From JACVRX01 sp963831385 (lineage in GTDB: Bacteria; Actinomycetota; Actinomycetes; Jiangellales; Jiangellaceae): a stretch of DNA of 64,000 nucleotides. The position numbers and the translations under genes are program-made. Positions 25,628 through 34,386 of the stretch are shown here, one piece after another. The notes under the pieces were generated by a model. The model was not told the origin of the DNA, ran no database searches, and worked only from the letters and a program-made list of their open reading frames with translations. The DNA is taken from assembly GCA_963831385.1 (NCBI GenBank), contig CAWHPW010000011.1, forward strand, positions 496,001-560,000, in the 5' to 3' direction. Every line of letters begins with the position of its first letter. Position 1 is the first letter of the stretch.

Positions 25628-26284
25628 TCAGCGTTTGCGAGCGATCGTCAGTCCGTCCGCGATGGGGAGGACGACGACCTCGAGTCGCTCGTCCGCCGCG
25701 AGAGCCTCGTTGAACGTCCGGATTGCGACCAGGTTGTCGTCGACGATCTCGCGGTCGGCGACCTGTCCCGACCACAAGGTGTTGTCGACGAGCAGGACGC
25801 CACCATCGCGCAGCCGCGGGACGATCTCCTCGCAGTACGCGAGGTAGCTCTCTTTGTCTGCGTCGACGAATGCGACGTCGAACCGGGCGGTCCGTGGCAG
25901 GGCGCGCAACGTGTCGAGTGCCGGCCCGAGCCGCAAGTCGATCTTGTGGTCGACGCCGGCCTCACGCCAGAACCGGCGTGCGATCGCCGTCCACTCGTCG
26001 CTGACGTCGCAGCAGAGCAGCCGCCCGTCCGCGGGCAGTCCACGGGCGATGGCGAGGGCCGAATAGCCGGTGAATGTCCCGACCTCGATCGCCGTCCGTG
26101 CACCTGACAGCCGGCACAGCATGGTCATGAAAGCACCCTGCTCTGGCGCGATCTGCATGATGCTGACGGGGCCTAGCGCCGCGGTCTCGTCGATCAGACG
26201 CTGTTGGAGCGCATCGGGTGGTGTGCCGTGCTCGACCAGATAGGCGTGCAGTTCGGCGCTCAGCCAGGGCGATGTCAGTGCCAT
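25628..26284 (-). CDS. SAM-dependent O-methyltransferase (class I, CCoAOMT-like)
   Basis: A 218-residue methyltransferase of the catechol/caffeoyl-CoA O-methyltransferase group. SAM motif I is AIEVGTFTGYSALAIARGLP, the acidic end of strand 2 is LLCCDVSDEW, the metal-binding region is FDVAFVDADKESYLAYCEEI, followed by GGVLLVDNTLW, where the Asp-Asn pair is characteristic. Substrate unknown. The ATG at 26284 appears leaderless. Confidence 0.92.
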   Translation of the reverse strand: MALTSPWLSAELHAYLVEHGTPPDALQQRLIDETAALGPVSIMQIAPEQGAFMTMLCRLSGARTAIEVGTFTGYSALAIARGLPADGRLLCCDVSDEWTAIARRFWREAGVDHKIDLRLGPALDTLRALPRTARFDVAFVDADKESYLAYCEEIVPRLRDGGVLLVDNTLWSGQVADREIVDDNLVAIRTFNEALAADERLEVVVLPIADGLTIARKR

Positions 26285-26290
26285 GCCGGG

Positions 26291-26296
26291 AGGGTA
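26291..26296 (-). promoter_or_regulatory. -10 element of the leaderless O-methyltransferase gene
   Basis: TACCCT on the minus strand lies 6 bases before ATG 26284, with no ribosome-binding site. Confidence 0.6.
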
Positions 26297-26297
26297 G

Positions 26298-26864
26298 CTA
26301 GAGTCCCGGAGCTCCCCAGATCGGAAACCATCGGGTGACGTCGGTTTCGATGGGCAGGTCCGATGCCACCAGAGCGCGGACCTGCAGCTCCAAGGCGGAG
26401 TCACGCCGCTGGACGTCGGTGTCTACCGGCGCAAACGGGTAGAACGTCCCCCGTTTGTAGAGGTACACCAATGCGACCGGCTGCTCCGAGGTCGTGCGCA
26501 TCCCGATCGTCGAGCACAGCAGGGCTGGTCCGAATCCAGCCGATTCGAGACTGGAGTTGACCGCGTGCAGGTCGGTGACCAGCGCTGGGATGTCATCGGG
26601 CGTTCTTCGGACGACCAGCCAGGTATAGCCGTAGCTGTCGTGGACTTCCGTGGGCTCGGCTCCGCCGAGCAATGCCGTGATCTCGGCTTTGACTCGCCCG
26701 AACGGTGCGCCCTCGGCTTCCCGAAAGCACACTGCGCCGGTGCCGGTGGGGTGTATGTCGGCCGCCGCCTCCAGGGTGAGTGCAGCACCGGGCAGCGAGA
26801 ACAACGCATCCAGGTTGGGCTGAGCCTGCTTGCTCCGGCCGAGCAACGAGTCGAAAAGGCCCAC
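26298..26864 (-). CDS. pspAB: PspA-associated protein PspAB
   Basis: A 188-residue protein beginning GLFDSLLGRSKQAQPNLDAL and containing SYGYTWLVVRRTPDDIPALV, features of the actinobacterial family found with PspA, PspAA and HtpX. Its biochemical role is unknown; context suggests envelope-stress response. GTG 26864 is chosen because it lies 2 bases after the htpX stop; the much longer frame to 27404 is a shadow of htpX. Confidence 0.9.
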   Translation of the reverse strand: MGLFDSLLGRSKQAQPNLDALFSLPGAALTLEAAADIHPTGTGAVCFREAEGAPFGRVKAEITALLGGAEPTEVHDSYGYTWLVVRRTPDDIPALVTDLHAVNSSLESAGFGPALLCSTIGMRTTSEQPVALVYLYKRGTFYPFAPVDTDVQRRDSALELQVRALVASDLPIETDVTRWFPIWGAPGL

Positions 26865-26866
26865 CC

Positions 26867-27763
26867 TCAACCCCGACCGAGCTCGACGGAGATCTTTGCC
26901 AGCTGCTCGAGCCGCTTCTCCAGTGGCGGGTGTGACGCGAACAGCGCGCCGAGATCCATCTTGCCGGTCAGGGCCGGCACGACGAAGAACGCGTTGTATG
27001 GCTCCGCAGCCCGCAGATCCCGCGCCGGAATGCGGCCCATGTCTCCGGAGATCTTGGTCAGCGCTTGAGCGAGCACTGACGGCTGACCGGTGAGGATCGC
27101 ACCAGCCCGGTCGGCCGCGAGTTCGCGGTAGCGGGACAGCAGGCGGGTGAGCAGAAAGCTCACGGCGTAGACCACGACGGCGATCGCCATCGCAGCTAGT
27201 GCCACGGCCGCGGCATTGCCGTCGCGTTGACGTCCCATGCCACCGAAGATCAGCGCCCGAGTCATGAACCCGGCCAAAACCCCGACGACGGACGCGATCG
27301 TCATGACGGTGACGTCGCGATGCGCCACGTGAGAGAGCTCGTGGGACAAGACCGCCTCGAGCTCGCGCTCGTCGAGCCGGCGCATCAGCCCCGTCGTCAC
27401 ACACACCACCGCCCGGTCCGGGCTTCGGCCGGCCGCGAAGGCGTTGGGCAGCTCCGTATCAGCGATCGCAACCCGCGGCTTGCGCATGTTGGCCAGGGCA
27501 CACAGCCGGTCGACAACCGCGTGCAGCTGCGGAGCCTCGGCCGGCGACACCTCGCGTGCGCGCATCGCCGACAGAGCCAGCTTGTCCGAGAAGTACCACT
27601 GCGCCCACAGGACACCCAGCCCGATGACAATGCCCAGCCAGAGAACGTCGGTGAAGTAGCCAATGGCCAGGACGAGCACGACGTACAGCAACGCGAGCAA
27701 CACCATCGTCAGCCCCATCCGGACCGACAGCCCGCGGTCAGGACGGAACCTGCTCCGCGCCAC
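26867..27763 (-). CDS. htpX: membrane zinc metalloprotease HtpX (M48B)
   Basis: Membrane protease for misfolded membrane proteins. 298 residues: two N-terminal helices, then the zinc motif in LEAVLSHELSHVAHRDVTVM (HExxH), two more helices, and the third ligand region in RYRELAADRAGAILTG (ExxxD). Gene order pspA-pspAA-htpX-pspAB links it to envelope stress. A gap of 159 bases carrying a palindromic element separates it from pspAA, so it may have its own promoter. Confidence 0.95.
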   Translation of the reverse strand: MARSRFRPDRGLSVRMGLTMVLLALLYVVLVLAIGYFTDVLWLGIVIGLGVLWAQWYFSDKLALSAMRAREVSPAEAPQLHAVVDRLCALANMRKPRVAIADTELPNAFAAGRSPDRAVVCVTTGLMRRLDERELEAVLSHELSHVAHRDVTVMTIASVVGVLAGFMTRALIFGGMGRQRDGNAAAVALAAMAIAVVVYAVSFLLTRLLSRYRELAADRAGAILTGQPSVLAQALTKISGDMGRIPARDLRAAEPYNAFFVVPALTGKMDLGALFASHPPLEKRLEQLAKISVELGRG

Positions 27764-27839
27764 CGTTTCTCCTCTCGACTGCTCGCCTACCCTGACAACG
27801 AGGTTGCCGCCGATGGCGGTTCCATCACCAGGCGAGTTA

Positions 27840-27901
27840 GTACATCACCAGGCTTGCAGGCCTGGTGACGTACCGACAGGGGTGGTGAACGTGGTCATTC
27901 C
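27840..27901. repeat. palindromic element family 1, truncated copy
   Basis: Inner arms GTACATCACCAGGC (27840-27853) and GCCTGGTGACGTAC (27860-27873) form a hairpin. The flank TGGTGAACGTGGTCATTCC (27883-27901) is identical to the right arm of the copy at 39971-40060. The matching left outer arm is absent, so this copy is about two thirds complete. It lies between htpX and pspAA. Confidence 0.9.
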
Positions 27902-27922
27902 CGAAGGCCAGCAGGTGGTCTC

Positions 27923-28201
27923 TCAGCCAGGGATCAGGCCTTCACCGGAGAGCAGCTCACGCACCTCGTCGACGTGCGCGTCCTCGTAGGGCAGCACCAG
28001 GTCGCTGTCGACCAGTACGTCGTCGGCCACTGCCGTGCCGCGCGATCGTACGGCGGCGAGTAGCGCGGAGAGCGCGCTGCGAAACTCGCTGTCGTCGCCG
28101 CCGTCGATCGCCGCAGACAGCGCATCGTCGAGTGCGTTGAGCTCCTGCAGCTGCGAGTCGTCGATCTCGAGTTGGCCCTCGCCCATGATCCTGACGATCA
28201 C
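27923..28201 (-). CDS. pspAA: PspA-associated protein PspAA
   Basis: A 92-residue acidic protein starting MIVRIMGEGQLEIDDSQLQE, with VLPYEDAHVDEVRELL near the end, as in the PspAA family next to actinobacterial pspA. ATG 28201 overlaps the pspA stop by 4 bases (ATGA), indicating coupled translation. The name and context suggest association with PspA at the membrane; the mechanism is unknown. Confidence 0.9.
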   Translation of the reverse strand: MIVRIMGEGQLEIDDSQLQELNALDDALSAAIDGGDDSEFRSALSALLAAVRSRGTAVADDVLVDSDLVLPYEDAHVDEVRELLSGEGLIPG

Positions 28202-29028
28202 GCCCGGCCCTCCTCCTGGCGAGTCGAAGAGGGCGCTTCTGCGACCGGCTCGGCAACTGGGTCGGACGGCGGCTCGGCGACGACATCCGGTTGCCCTTCG
28301 AGCTCGCGCGGGGCCTCTTCCGCCGAACCGGCGGTGAGCTCGTGCTTCATCCTGGCCAGCTCGAGCTCGACGTCACTGGTAGAGGCCAGCCGGTCCAGCT
28401 CGACGGTGATGTCGTCTTTCGCGATTCCGGTCGGGTCGTCGAGCGCACCCGAGGCCAACAACTCGTCGATCGCGCCGGCTCTGGCCTGCATCGCAGCCGT
28501 CTTGTCCTCGGCTCGCTGCACCGCCATGCCGACATCGCTCATCTCCTCGGAGATGCCGCTGAATGCCTCGCCGATCCGGGTCTGGGCCTCGGCCGCGGTG
28601 TAGCTGGCCTTGATCGTCTCCTTCTTGGTGCGGAACGCCTCGACCTTTGCCTGCAGCCGCTGGGCGGCGAGGGTGAGCTTCTCCTCCTCGGCTTGCAGGG
28701 CGTCGTGCTGGGTCTGCAGGTCGCCCATCTGGGTCTCGAGGCCGGAGCGCCGAGTCAGCGCCTCGCGGGCCAGATCCTCGCGCCCCAGCGACAGCGCTCG
28801 CTGCGCCTGCTCCTGCAGCTTGCCCGCCTGGGCCGTCAGCTGCGAGAGCTGAACCTCGATGCGCTTGCGGCTGGTGGCAACGTCGGCGACCCCGCGGCGC
28901 ACCTTCACCAGCAGCTCCCGCTGCTTGTTGTACGAGTAGTCGAGAGTCTCCCGCGGGTCCTCGGCACGATCGAGCGCCCGGTCTGCCTTGGCCCGGAAAA
29001 TCATGGACATGCGCTGGAGGATCCCCAT
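28198..29028 (-). CDS. pspA: phage shock protein A (PspA/IM30 family)
   Basis: Peripheral membrane protein of the ESCRT-III/IM30 family that maintains the inner membrane. The 276-residue protein begins MGILQRMSMIFRAKADRALD (amphipathic helix) and DPRETLDYSYNKQRELLVKV, followed by a long coiled coil to about residue 215. An actinobacterial acidic Pro/Glu-rich tail ends it (from about residue 233). First gene of pspA-pspAA-(htpX-pspAB). Confidence 0.95.
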   Translation of the reverse strand: MGILQRMSMIFRAKADRALDRAEDPRETLDYSYNKQRELLVKVRRGVADVATSRKRIEVQLSQLTAQAGKLQEQAQRALSLGREDLAREALTRRSGLETQMGDLQTQHDALQAEEEKLTLAAQRLQAKVEAFRTKKETIKASYTAAEAQTRIGEAFSGISEEMSDVGMAVQRAEDKTAAMQARAGAIDELLASGALDDPTGIAKDDITVELDRLASTSDVELELARMKHELTAGSAEEAPRELEGQPDVVAEPPSDPVAEPVAEAPSSTRQEEGRA

Positions 29029-29101
29029 CTGGACCGGTCGCCCCTTCTCGAATGCGCGGTCATGTACAACGGTGCTCTGTCCACCCTACGGCGTCAGCAT
29101 C

Positions 29102-29120
29102 CTGCCCGGCGGGCGGGCAG
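29102..29120. other. short hairpin in the pspA-DUF3043 divergent region
   Basis: CTGCCCG (29102-29108) pairs with CGGGCAG (29114-29120), and a further CGGGCAGG follows at 29122. It sits between the two divergent starts and might be an operator or chance GC-rich pairing. Confidence 0.35.
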
Positions 29121-29132
29121 TCGGGCAGGGCC

Positions 29133-29138
29133 TACGCT
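29133..29138 (+). promoter_or_regulatory. -10 element of leaderless DUF3043 gene
   Basis: TACGCT lies 7 bases before GTG 29146 with no ribosome site between, typical of a leaderless actinobacterial transcript. Confidence 0.6.
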
Positions 29139-29145
29139 GTGATAC

Positions 29146-29742
29146 GTGTTCCGTCGCCGAAGCACCACCGAACCCAGTGCCGAGCTCGACGCGACGACCA
29201 ACCCGACGGAGACGGTGAACGGCTCCCGGGCCGGCGGCAAGGGCCGACCCACCCCGACCCGCAAGGAAGCCGAACAGGCACGCAAGGAGCGGGTCCGCCC
29301 GGCGCTCACCCGCCGCGAGTCGGTGCGCCGCCAGCGCGAGCACGTCCGGTCCGAACGCGGCCGGGCCCGACAGGCCATGATGGCCGGCGACGAGCGATAC
29401 CTCCCGCCACGCGACAAGGGGCCGGAACGCCGATTCGTGCGCGACTACGTCGACTCGCGCCGCACGCTGGCGGAGTTCTTCCTGCCGACGATCCTCATCG
29501 TGCTGGTGCTGAGTCTGGTCAGGTCCCCACAGATCCAGCTGTTGTCCACGCTGCTCTGGCTGGGCACGCTGGTGCTGGTCATGATCGATCTCGCGGTTAT
29601 CGCTGTCCGAGTCAAGCGCCAGGTTCGCAAGCGGTTCCCCGACGACCAGCGGGGGCACGTGTTCTACACCATCGCTCGGGCCACCCAGATGCGCCGACTC
29701 CGGCTGCCGAAGCCGACCGTGAAGCCTGGGACGCCGGTGTGA
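29146..29742 (+). CDS. DUF3043 membrane protein
   Basis: A 198-residue protein conserved beside pspA in actinobacteria. A basic N-terminal half includes GKGRPTPTRKEAEQARKERV and ERRFVRDYVDSRRTLAEFFL, followed by two helices (LPTILIVLVLSLVR and LLSTLLWLGTLVLVMIDLAV) and a basic tail. Function unknown. Its stop overlaps the start of the next gene as GTGA. Confidence 0.9.
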   Translation: MFRRRSTTEPSAELDATTNPTETVNGSRAGGKGRPTPTRKEAEQARKERVRPALTRRESVRRQREHVRSERGRARQAMMAGDERYLPPRDKGPERRFVRDYVDSRRTLAEFFLPTILIVLVLSLVRSPQIQLLSTLLWLGTLVLVMIDLAVIAVRVKRQVRKRFPDDQRGHVFYTIARATQMRRLRLPKPTVKPGTPV

Positions 29743-30239
29743 CGAGGGATCCCGATCCCCGCATCGAGCCCGACGGATACACCGTCCGGCCGCTTGCGTA
29801 CACCGATGCTGTCGTTCGAGCGCTGGAGGCCGAGCTTCAGCAGGAGTATGTAGAGCGTTACGGCGGTGCAGACGAAGCTCCAGTCGATCCGGTCGAGTTC
29901 GCACCTCCGGGCGGAGTGTTCGTCGTCGGATTTGCCGACGGCGAACCCGTGGCGTCTGGTGGTTTCCGCCGCCACAGCGACCAGGTCGCCGAGATCAAGC
30001 GCATGTACGTGGTCGAGGATCGCCGCGGCGTCGGCTATGCGCGTCGGCTGCTCGCCGAGCTCGAAGCACGCGCAGCCGCCGTCGGCTACCGGCAGATCAT
30101 CCTGGAGACGGGCCTACGCCAGCCGGAGGCGATTGCCCTCTACGAGTCAAGCGGGTACCAGCCGATTGAAGGGTTCGGCTTCTATGCGAACCAGGCCCTC
30201 TCGCGCAGCTTTGCCAAGGACCTCACTCTGACCAGCTGA
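29739..30239 (+). CDS. GNAT-family N-acetyltransferase
   Basis: A 166-residue acetyltransferase with a well-kept acetyl-CoA site: QVAEIKRMYVVEDRRGVGYA (RRGxG) followed by RRLLAELEARAAAVGYRQI, and ETGLRQPEAIALYESSGYQP near the end. Substrate unknown. GTG 29739 overlaps the DUF3043 stop (GTGA); the longer frame from 29052 lies over DUF3043 and is a shadow. Confidence 0.92.
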   Translation: MTRDPDPRIEPDGYTVRPLAYTDAVVRALEAELQQEYVERYGGADEAPVDPVEFAPPGGVFVVGFADGEPVASGGFRRHSDQVAEIKRMYVVEDRRGVGYARRLLAELEARAAAVGYRQIILETGLRQPEAIALYESSGYQPIEGFGFYANQALSRSFAKDLTLTS

Positions 30240-30257
30240 CCAGCGCAGATCCGGAGG

Positions 30258-30479
30258 TCAGTCCGGCGGGTGCAGGCTCATCGGGCCGTACACCTCGCGG
30301 CTTTCCTCGAGCAGCGTCACGGCATCAACTCCGGCGCCGGCGATGGCACGCCACCGCTCGCCCAGCCAGGATTCCGCCTCGGATTGGGTGAGGAAGCCAC
30401 TCCCGTCACCGCCGCCGGACACCTCCTCTGGCGGCACCACGGTTCCGTCGTCCCGCAGGTATCGCCAGGTCCACGCCAT
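30258..30479 (-). CDS. small conserved hypothetical protein
   Basis: A 73-residue protein beginning MAWTWRYLRDDGTVVPPEEV, with FLTQSEAESWLGERWRAIAG and VTLLEESREVYGPMSLH. Short proteins of this type are common in actinobacteria but have no known role. GAGGCGGGG-like DNA precedes ATG 30479. The longer frame to 30590 runs into a palindromic repeat and is not used. Confidence 0.75.
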   Translation of the reverse strand: MAWTWRYLRDDGTVVPPEEVSGGGDGSGFLTQSEAESWLGERWRAIAGAGVDAVTLLEESREVYGPMSLHPPD

Positions 30480-30522
30480 CGCCCCTCCTCGCCGTCCTGC
30501 CTCGCGCAGGTTACTCGTCGGC

Positions 30523-30593
30523 GTCGTGAAGATTGTCGTGTTGTCCCGTGCAGCCCGCTGAGCGTGGCGAGTTCTCACGGCGATCTTCACGAC
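30523..30593. repeat. palindromic element family 2, copy 1
   Basis: Ends GTCGTGAAGAT (30523-30533) and ATCTTCACGAC (30583-30593), 71 bp in total. The extended arms match with two mismatches. A second copy of 72 bp is at 35362-35433, so the two copies flank the riboswitch-ECF operon. Confidence 0.9.
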
Positions 30594-30673
30594 CCACCAG
30601 GGGGCTACTCCGTCCGCACCGACAGGGCGTTTTTGACGCTGGCTCCCCCGCGTGGGACTCTCGACCTGCTACA

Positions 30674-30795
30674 CGTGCCAGGCCGGGGAAAGTCGGTCGG
30701 ATGCCGACGCTGACCCGCAACCGTAGGCCGCGCACGGCGCCCCCGAGGTTCCGTGTCCATCTCGTCGCGGCAAGCCGGATCGCCCGTCCGGCACG
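30674..30795 (+). ncRNA. cobalamin (adenosylcobalamin-type) riboswitch
   Basis: The leader has the family core GGGGAAAGTCGG at 30685-30696, GCTGACCCGCAACCGT at 30709-30724 and a B12-box-like AGCCGGATCGCCCGTC at 30773-30788. A closing stem pairs CGTGCC (30674-30679) with GGCACG (30790-30795). It lies upstream of a secreted protein and an ECF transporter, fitting repression of cobalt/cobalamin uptake when cobalamin is plentiful. About 130 bases separate it from the first start, room for an expression platform. Confidence 0.88.
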
Positions 30796-30925
30796 AGCGG
30801 CTCCACGTTCCGTCGAGGCCTGCGGGGCGGGGCCGGGTCGTCGACCCGTGACTGCGGCAAACTGACCGCGGCAACGGCGAGTGGTCCGTCCTCGTCACCG
30901 GACCGCTCACCGAAAGGGTCAGTCC

Positions 30926-31642
30926 ATGCACTTCCACCGTCTCGTTCGTGCCGCGCTTACGGCTGTAGCCGTCATCGTGCTGGCGGCGATCATGCCGATC
31001 GCTGCCCATGCCCAGGGCGATGTCTACCGCTTCTGGGGGTATTACCAATGGACCGATGGGGCATGGGCGTTTGCCACTACTGGGCCGGCAGAGGTCACGC
31101 CTACCGACGGTTCGGTAGAGGGCTGGCGGTATGCAGTCGCCGGATTGGAACCGCGCGTTCCGCGTGCGGACGGTGATTTCGACCTGATCTGCGGCGACGC
31201 AGAGGCCGGCGACGGAGAGAAGCGCGTTGCCGTGGTGCTCGACTTCGGCACCCAGGCGGACTCAGAGGACGGCTCCGAGCCGCCCGCGGCTCGGGGCGTG
31301 TGCGCGGTCGTTCCCGACTGGGCTAACGGGTCGGACATCCTGCTTCGCACCGCTGGCGATGTTCGGATCGAACAGGGCGGCCTGACCTGTGGCATCGCCG
31401 GTTATCCGGCGACCGGCTGCGGCGGTCCGGTCGCGACGCCGGCGCCCACGGGTCCAGAAGAGCAGGTCGAACTAGCCCTGCCTGCCATCGACGACGAGGA
31501 GCCTCCAGCCGAGGAGGAGCCAGCGCCCGCGGACCAAGACGAGGACAGCGGGGTTCCGGTCGGCCTACTCGTCGGCCTGGGCATCGTGGTCGTCGTTGGT
31601 GTCGCCGCGGCCGTCCGGTTCCGCGGTTCGAAGGCTGCGTGA
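30926..31642 (+). CDS. SCO2322-family secreted, membrane-anchored protein of the ECF transporter locus
   Basis: A 238-residue exported protein. After a signal peptide ending AHAQ (about residue 30) comes a domain with YRFWGYYQWTDGAWAFATTG, typical of the SCO2322 family, four cysteines, a Pro/Glu-rich linker and a C-terminal helix (VGLLVGLGIVVVVGVAAAV). The family is found next to cobalt-type ECF genes in Streptomyces. A role in capturing substrate at the outer membrane face is only inferred. GAAAGGG lies 8 bases before ATG 30926. The stop overlaps cbiQ as GTGA. Confidence 0.87.
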   Translation: MHFHRLVRAALTAVAVIVLAAIMPIAAHAQGDVYRFWGYYQWTDGAWAFATTGPAEVTPTDGSVEGWRYAVAGLEPRVPRADGDFDLICGDAEAGDGEKRVAVVLDFGTQADSEDGSEPPAARGVCAVVPDWANGSDILLRTAGDVRIEQGGLTCGIAGYPATGCGGPVATPAPTGPEEQVELALPAIDDEEPPAEEEPAPADQDEDSGVPVGLLVGLGIVVVVGVAAAVRFRGSKAA

Positions 31643-32754
31643 CGGCTCTGCCGGTTCCGGCGTGGTGGGCGGCGTCCCGCCTCCCACGTCCTCTGCATGC
31701 CGGTGCATGGTGGCTGTGGGCGCTGGGCCTGGCCGCTGCGGCGAGCCGAACGACGAATCCGTTGCTTCTTGGGCTACTGCTCGCGGCTGCGGCATACGTG
31801 GTCTCGGCCCGCCGAACTTCGGCCCCGTGGGGCGGTGCGTTCAGTGCCTTTCTGCGCCTGGGCCTGATCGTCATCGCGATCCGAGTGGTGTTCCAGGCCG
31901 TGTTCGGCGCGCACGTGGGAGGCACCACGGTATTGATCCGACTGCCAGCGGTGGAACTGCCCGCGTGGTCGGCGAACCTCAGGCTGGGCGGTCCAATCAC
32001 CCTCGAGGCCGTCCTACTCGCCTTCTACGACGGCTTGCGCCTTGCGGTGATCCTTGCGTGCCTCGGCGCGGCCAATGCACTGGCCGATGCTCGCCGCTTG
32101 CTCCGGTCGGTGCCGGGAGCGCTGTACGAGGCCGGCGTAGCCCTGGTCGTCGCCATGACGTTCGCTCCCCAACTGGTCCAGGACGCGGCCCGGGTGCGGC
32201 GGGCGCATCGGCTGCGCGGCCATGACTCCCGCGGGATGCGGGGGATCGGCCGGGTGGCGATGCCAGTGCTCGAGGGGTCTCTCGAGCGCGCCCTCGACCT
32301 CGCTGCCGCAATGGACTCTCGAGGCTTCGGCCGCGCCGCAACGCTGCCGCCGCACCGTCGGCGGATCACCTCGGTTCTCGTCATCACCGGACTGATCGGC
32401 GTGTGCCTGGGTCTGTACGGGCTGCTCGACGGCGGCACGGCAACCTGGGCCGGTCCGGTTCTGCTCGGCGTCGGACTGGCACTGGCTGTCTATGGCTTTG
32501 TCGAGGCTGGGCGGGGCTCGACCCGAACCCGGTACCGACCCGACCCCTGGGCATTTCCGGAGTGGCTGGTCGCCGGTTCTGGAGCCGTCGTCGCGACGAC
32601 GTTCGCGATTGCCGCGGCAGCCGGAGTGCCAGGCATGAGCATGCTGGTCGTGCCGCTCGTGGTACCAAGCCTGCCCCTCCTGCCACTGATCGGCGCCTTG
32701 GTCGCGATGCTTCCGGCCTGGGTGGCGCCACCGCAGGTGGAGTCGAGCGCATGA
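31639..32754 (+). CDS. ECF transporter transmembrane (T) component, CbiQ-like
   Basis: Energy-coupling membrane subunit that links the ATPases to the substrate-binding subunit. The 371-residue protein has five or more helices. The coupling motif lies in AARVRRAHRLRGHDSRGMRG, followed by LERALDLAAAMDSRGFG, with the conserved A-R-G pairs that contact the ATPase. Its C-terminus has two further helices. Both ends overlap neighbours (GTGA at start, ATGA at stop). The riboswitch suggests cobalt or a cobamide as cargo. Confidence 0.92.
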   Translation: MTALPVPAWWAASRLPRPLHAGAWWLWALGLAAAASRTTNPLLLGLLLAAAAYVVSARRTSAPWGGAFSAFLRLGLIVIAIRVVFQAVFGAHVGGTTVLIRLPAVELPAWSANLRLGGPITLEAVLLAFYDGLRLAVILACLGAANALADARRLLRSVPGALYEAGVALVVAMTFAPQLVQDAARVRRAHRLRGHDSRGMRGIGRVAMPVLEGSLERALDLAAAMDSRGFGRAATLPPHRRRITSVLVITGLIGVCLGLYGLLDGGTATWAGPVLLGVGLALAVYGFVEAGRGSTRTRYRPDPWAFPEWLVAGSGAVVATTFAIAAAAGVPGMSMLVVPLVVPSLPLLPLIGALVAMLPAWVAPPQVESSA

Positions 32755-34379
32755 TCGTCTTCGACGAGGTGTCGATCTGGTATCCGGGCCAGCCCCCGGC
32801 GGAGCCGGTGCTGCTCGACGTCAATCTGCATGTACCCGACGGGGAGCTGTGTCTCGTCGTCGGCGAGACCGGATCCGGAAAGTCGACACTGCTGCGCTCA
32901 GTGAACGGCTTGGTTCCGCATTTCACCGGCGGGACGCTGACCGGCCGGGTACTCGTCGCCGGGCGCGACACCCGCAGCCACCGGCCCCGAGATTTGGCCG
33001 ACGTCGTCGGCGTCGTCGGTCAGGACCCGCAGGCAGCGTTCGTCGCCGATGTGGTCGAAGACGAACTGGCGTTCGGGATGGAATGGCTCGGGCTTCCGCC
33101 GCAGATCATGCGGCGCCGGATCGAGGAAACGCTCGACCTGCTCGGTCTGGCCGACCTCCGCAGGCGGGCGATGTCGACATTGTCGGCCGGGCAACAGCAG
33201 CGGGTCGCCATCGGGGCTGCGCTCACGGCACATCCGCACGTCCTGGTGCTGGACGAACCCACCAGCGCACTCGATCCGCAGGCTGCAGAAGACGTTCTGG
33301 CCGCTTTGCAGCGGCTCGTCCACGACTTGGGGACGACGGTTCTCCTCGCGGAGCACCGGCTGGAGAGGGTGGTGCAGTACGCGGATCGCATCGTGCATCT
33401 GCCAGGCGAGGGGCGAGTCGTCGACGGTGCGCCAACGCAGATGATGCTCGCCTCTCCGATTGCTCCCCCGGTCGTCGAGCTCGGCCGGCTGGCCGGCTGG
33501 CGGCCGCTCCCTCTCTCGGTGCGCGACGCCCGACGAGCCGCCCCTGGACTCCGCGACGCGCTGGCCAATCGCCGGCCAATCCGGGCGATCGCAGCGACCT
33601 CGACAGCGTCAGTTCCACTGGCCACGACCACCAGGCTGGCAGTCCGTTACGGCCACACGGTGGCGCTGCGCACGGTTGACTTCAGCGTTCGGCCCGGGGA
33701 GATCGTCGCGCTGATGGGCCGCAACGGCGCCGGCAAGTCGACCTTGCTGACTGCGTTGGTCGGAGTGGTTCAGCCTGCTGCCGGCTCGGTGGTGACCGGG
33801 GGTCTGATCCCGCACCGCGCCGATCCCACCGACGTCGTGCGTGCGGCCGGCCTCGTCCCCCAGCAACCTGCCGACCTGCTCTACGCGGAGACAGTGGCCG
33901 CCGAGTGCCGCGGCGCCGACTCCGACGCGAGCGCAGATCCGGGCACCTGCCGCGCATTGCTGACGCGGCTGGCACCCGACGTGCGCGACGATACCCATCC
34001 GCGTGACCTGTCCGAAGGCGAGCGGCTTGCCCTGGCCATCGCCGTCGTGCTGACAGCGCGGCCACCGCTACTACTGCTCGACGAGCCGACCCGCGGATTC
34101 GACTACTCGGCCAAGCGGCGGCTGACCGCAATCCTGCGCGATGTGGTTGCCACCGGCTCGAACCATGCCGTCGTGCTCGCCACGCACGACGTGGAGCTCG
34201 TCGCCGAACTCGCCACCCGGGTCGTCCTGATCGCCGACGGTGAGGTGGTCGCGGACGGACGAACAGCCGACGTGGTCGTCGGGTCACCGGTCTTCGCGCC
34301 GCAAGTCGCCAAGGTCCTGGCGCCGCAGCGTTGGCTGACGGTTGGTGAGGTAGCGCACGCCCTGGAGGCCGCGTCATGA
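32751..34379 (+). CDS. ECF transporter double ATPase (fused A and A' components)
   Basis: Single 542-residue protein with two ABC domains. Domain 1: Walker A VVGETGSGKSTLLRSVNG, Q-loop GQDPQAAFV, signature LSAGQQQRVA, Walker B VLVLDEPTSALDP, switch His in LAEHRLERV. Domain 2 from about residue 290: Walker A LMGRNGAGKSTLLTALVG, degenerate signature LSEGERLALA, Walker B LLLLDEPTRGFD, switch His in LATHDVELV. It powers the CbiQ/S-component transporter. ATG 32751 overlaps the cbiQ stop. Confidence 0.94.
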   Translation: MIVFDEVSIWYPGQPPAEPVLLDVNLHVPDGELCLVVGETGSGKSTLLRSVNGLVPHFTGGTLTGRVLVAGRDTRSHRPRDLADVVGVVGQDPQAAFVADVVEDELAFGMEWLGLPPQIMRRRIEETLDLLGLADLRRRAMSTLSAGQQQRVAIGAALTAHPHVLVLDEPTSALDPQAAEDVLAALQRLVHDLGTTVLLAEHRLERVVQYADRIVHLPGEGRVVDGAPTQMMLASPIAPPVVELGRLAGWRPLPLSVRDARRAAPGLRDALANRRPIRAIAATSTASVPLATTTRLAVRYGHTVALRTVDFSVRPGEIVALMGRNGAGKSTLLTALVGVVQPAAGSVVTGGLIPHRADPTDVVRAAGLVPQQPADLLYAETVAAECRGADSDASADPGTCRALLTRLAPDVRDDTHPRDLSEGERLALAIAVVLTARPPLLLLDEPTRGFDYSAKRRLTAILRDVVATGSNHAVVLATHDVELVAELATRVVLIADGEVVADGRTADVVVGSPVFAPQVAKVLAPQRWLTVGEVAHALEAAS

Positions 34380-34386
34380 GCCTGCC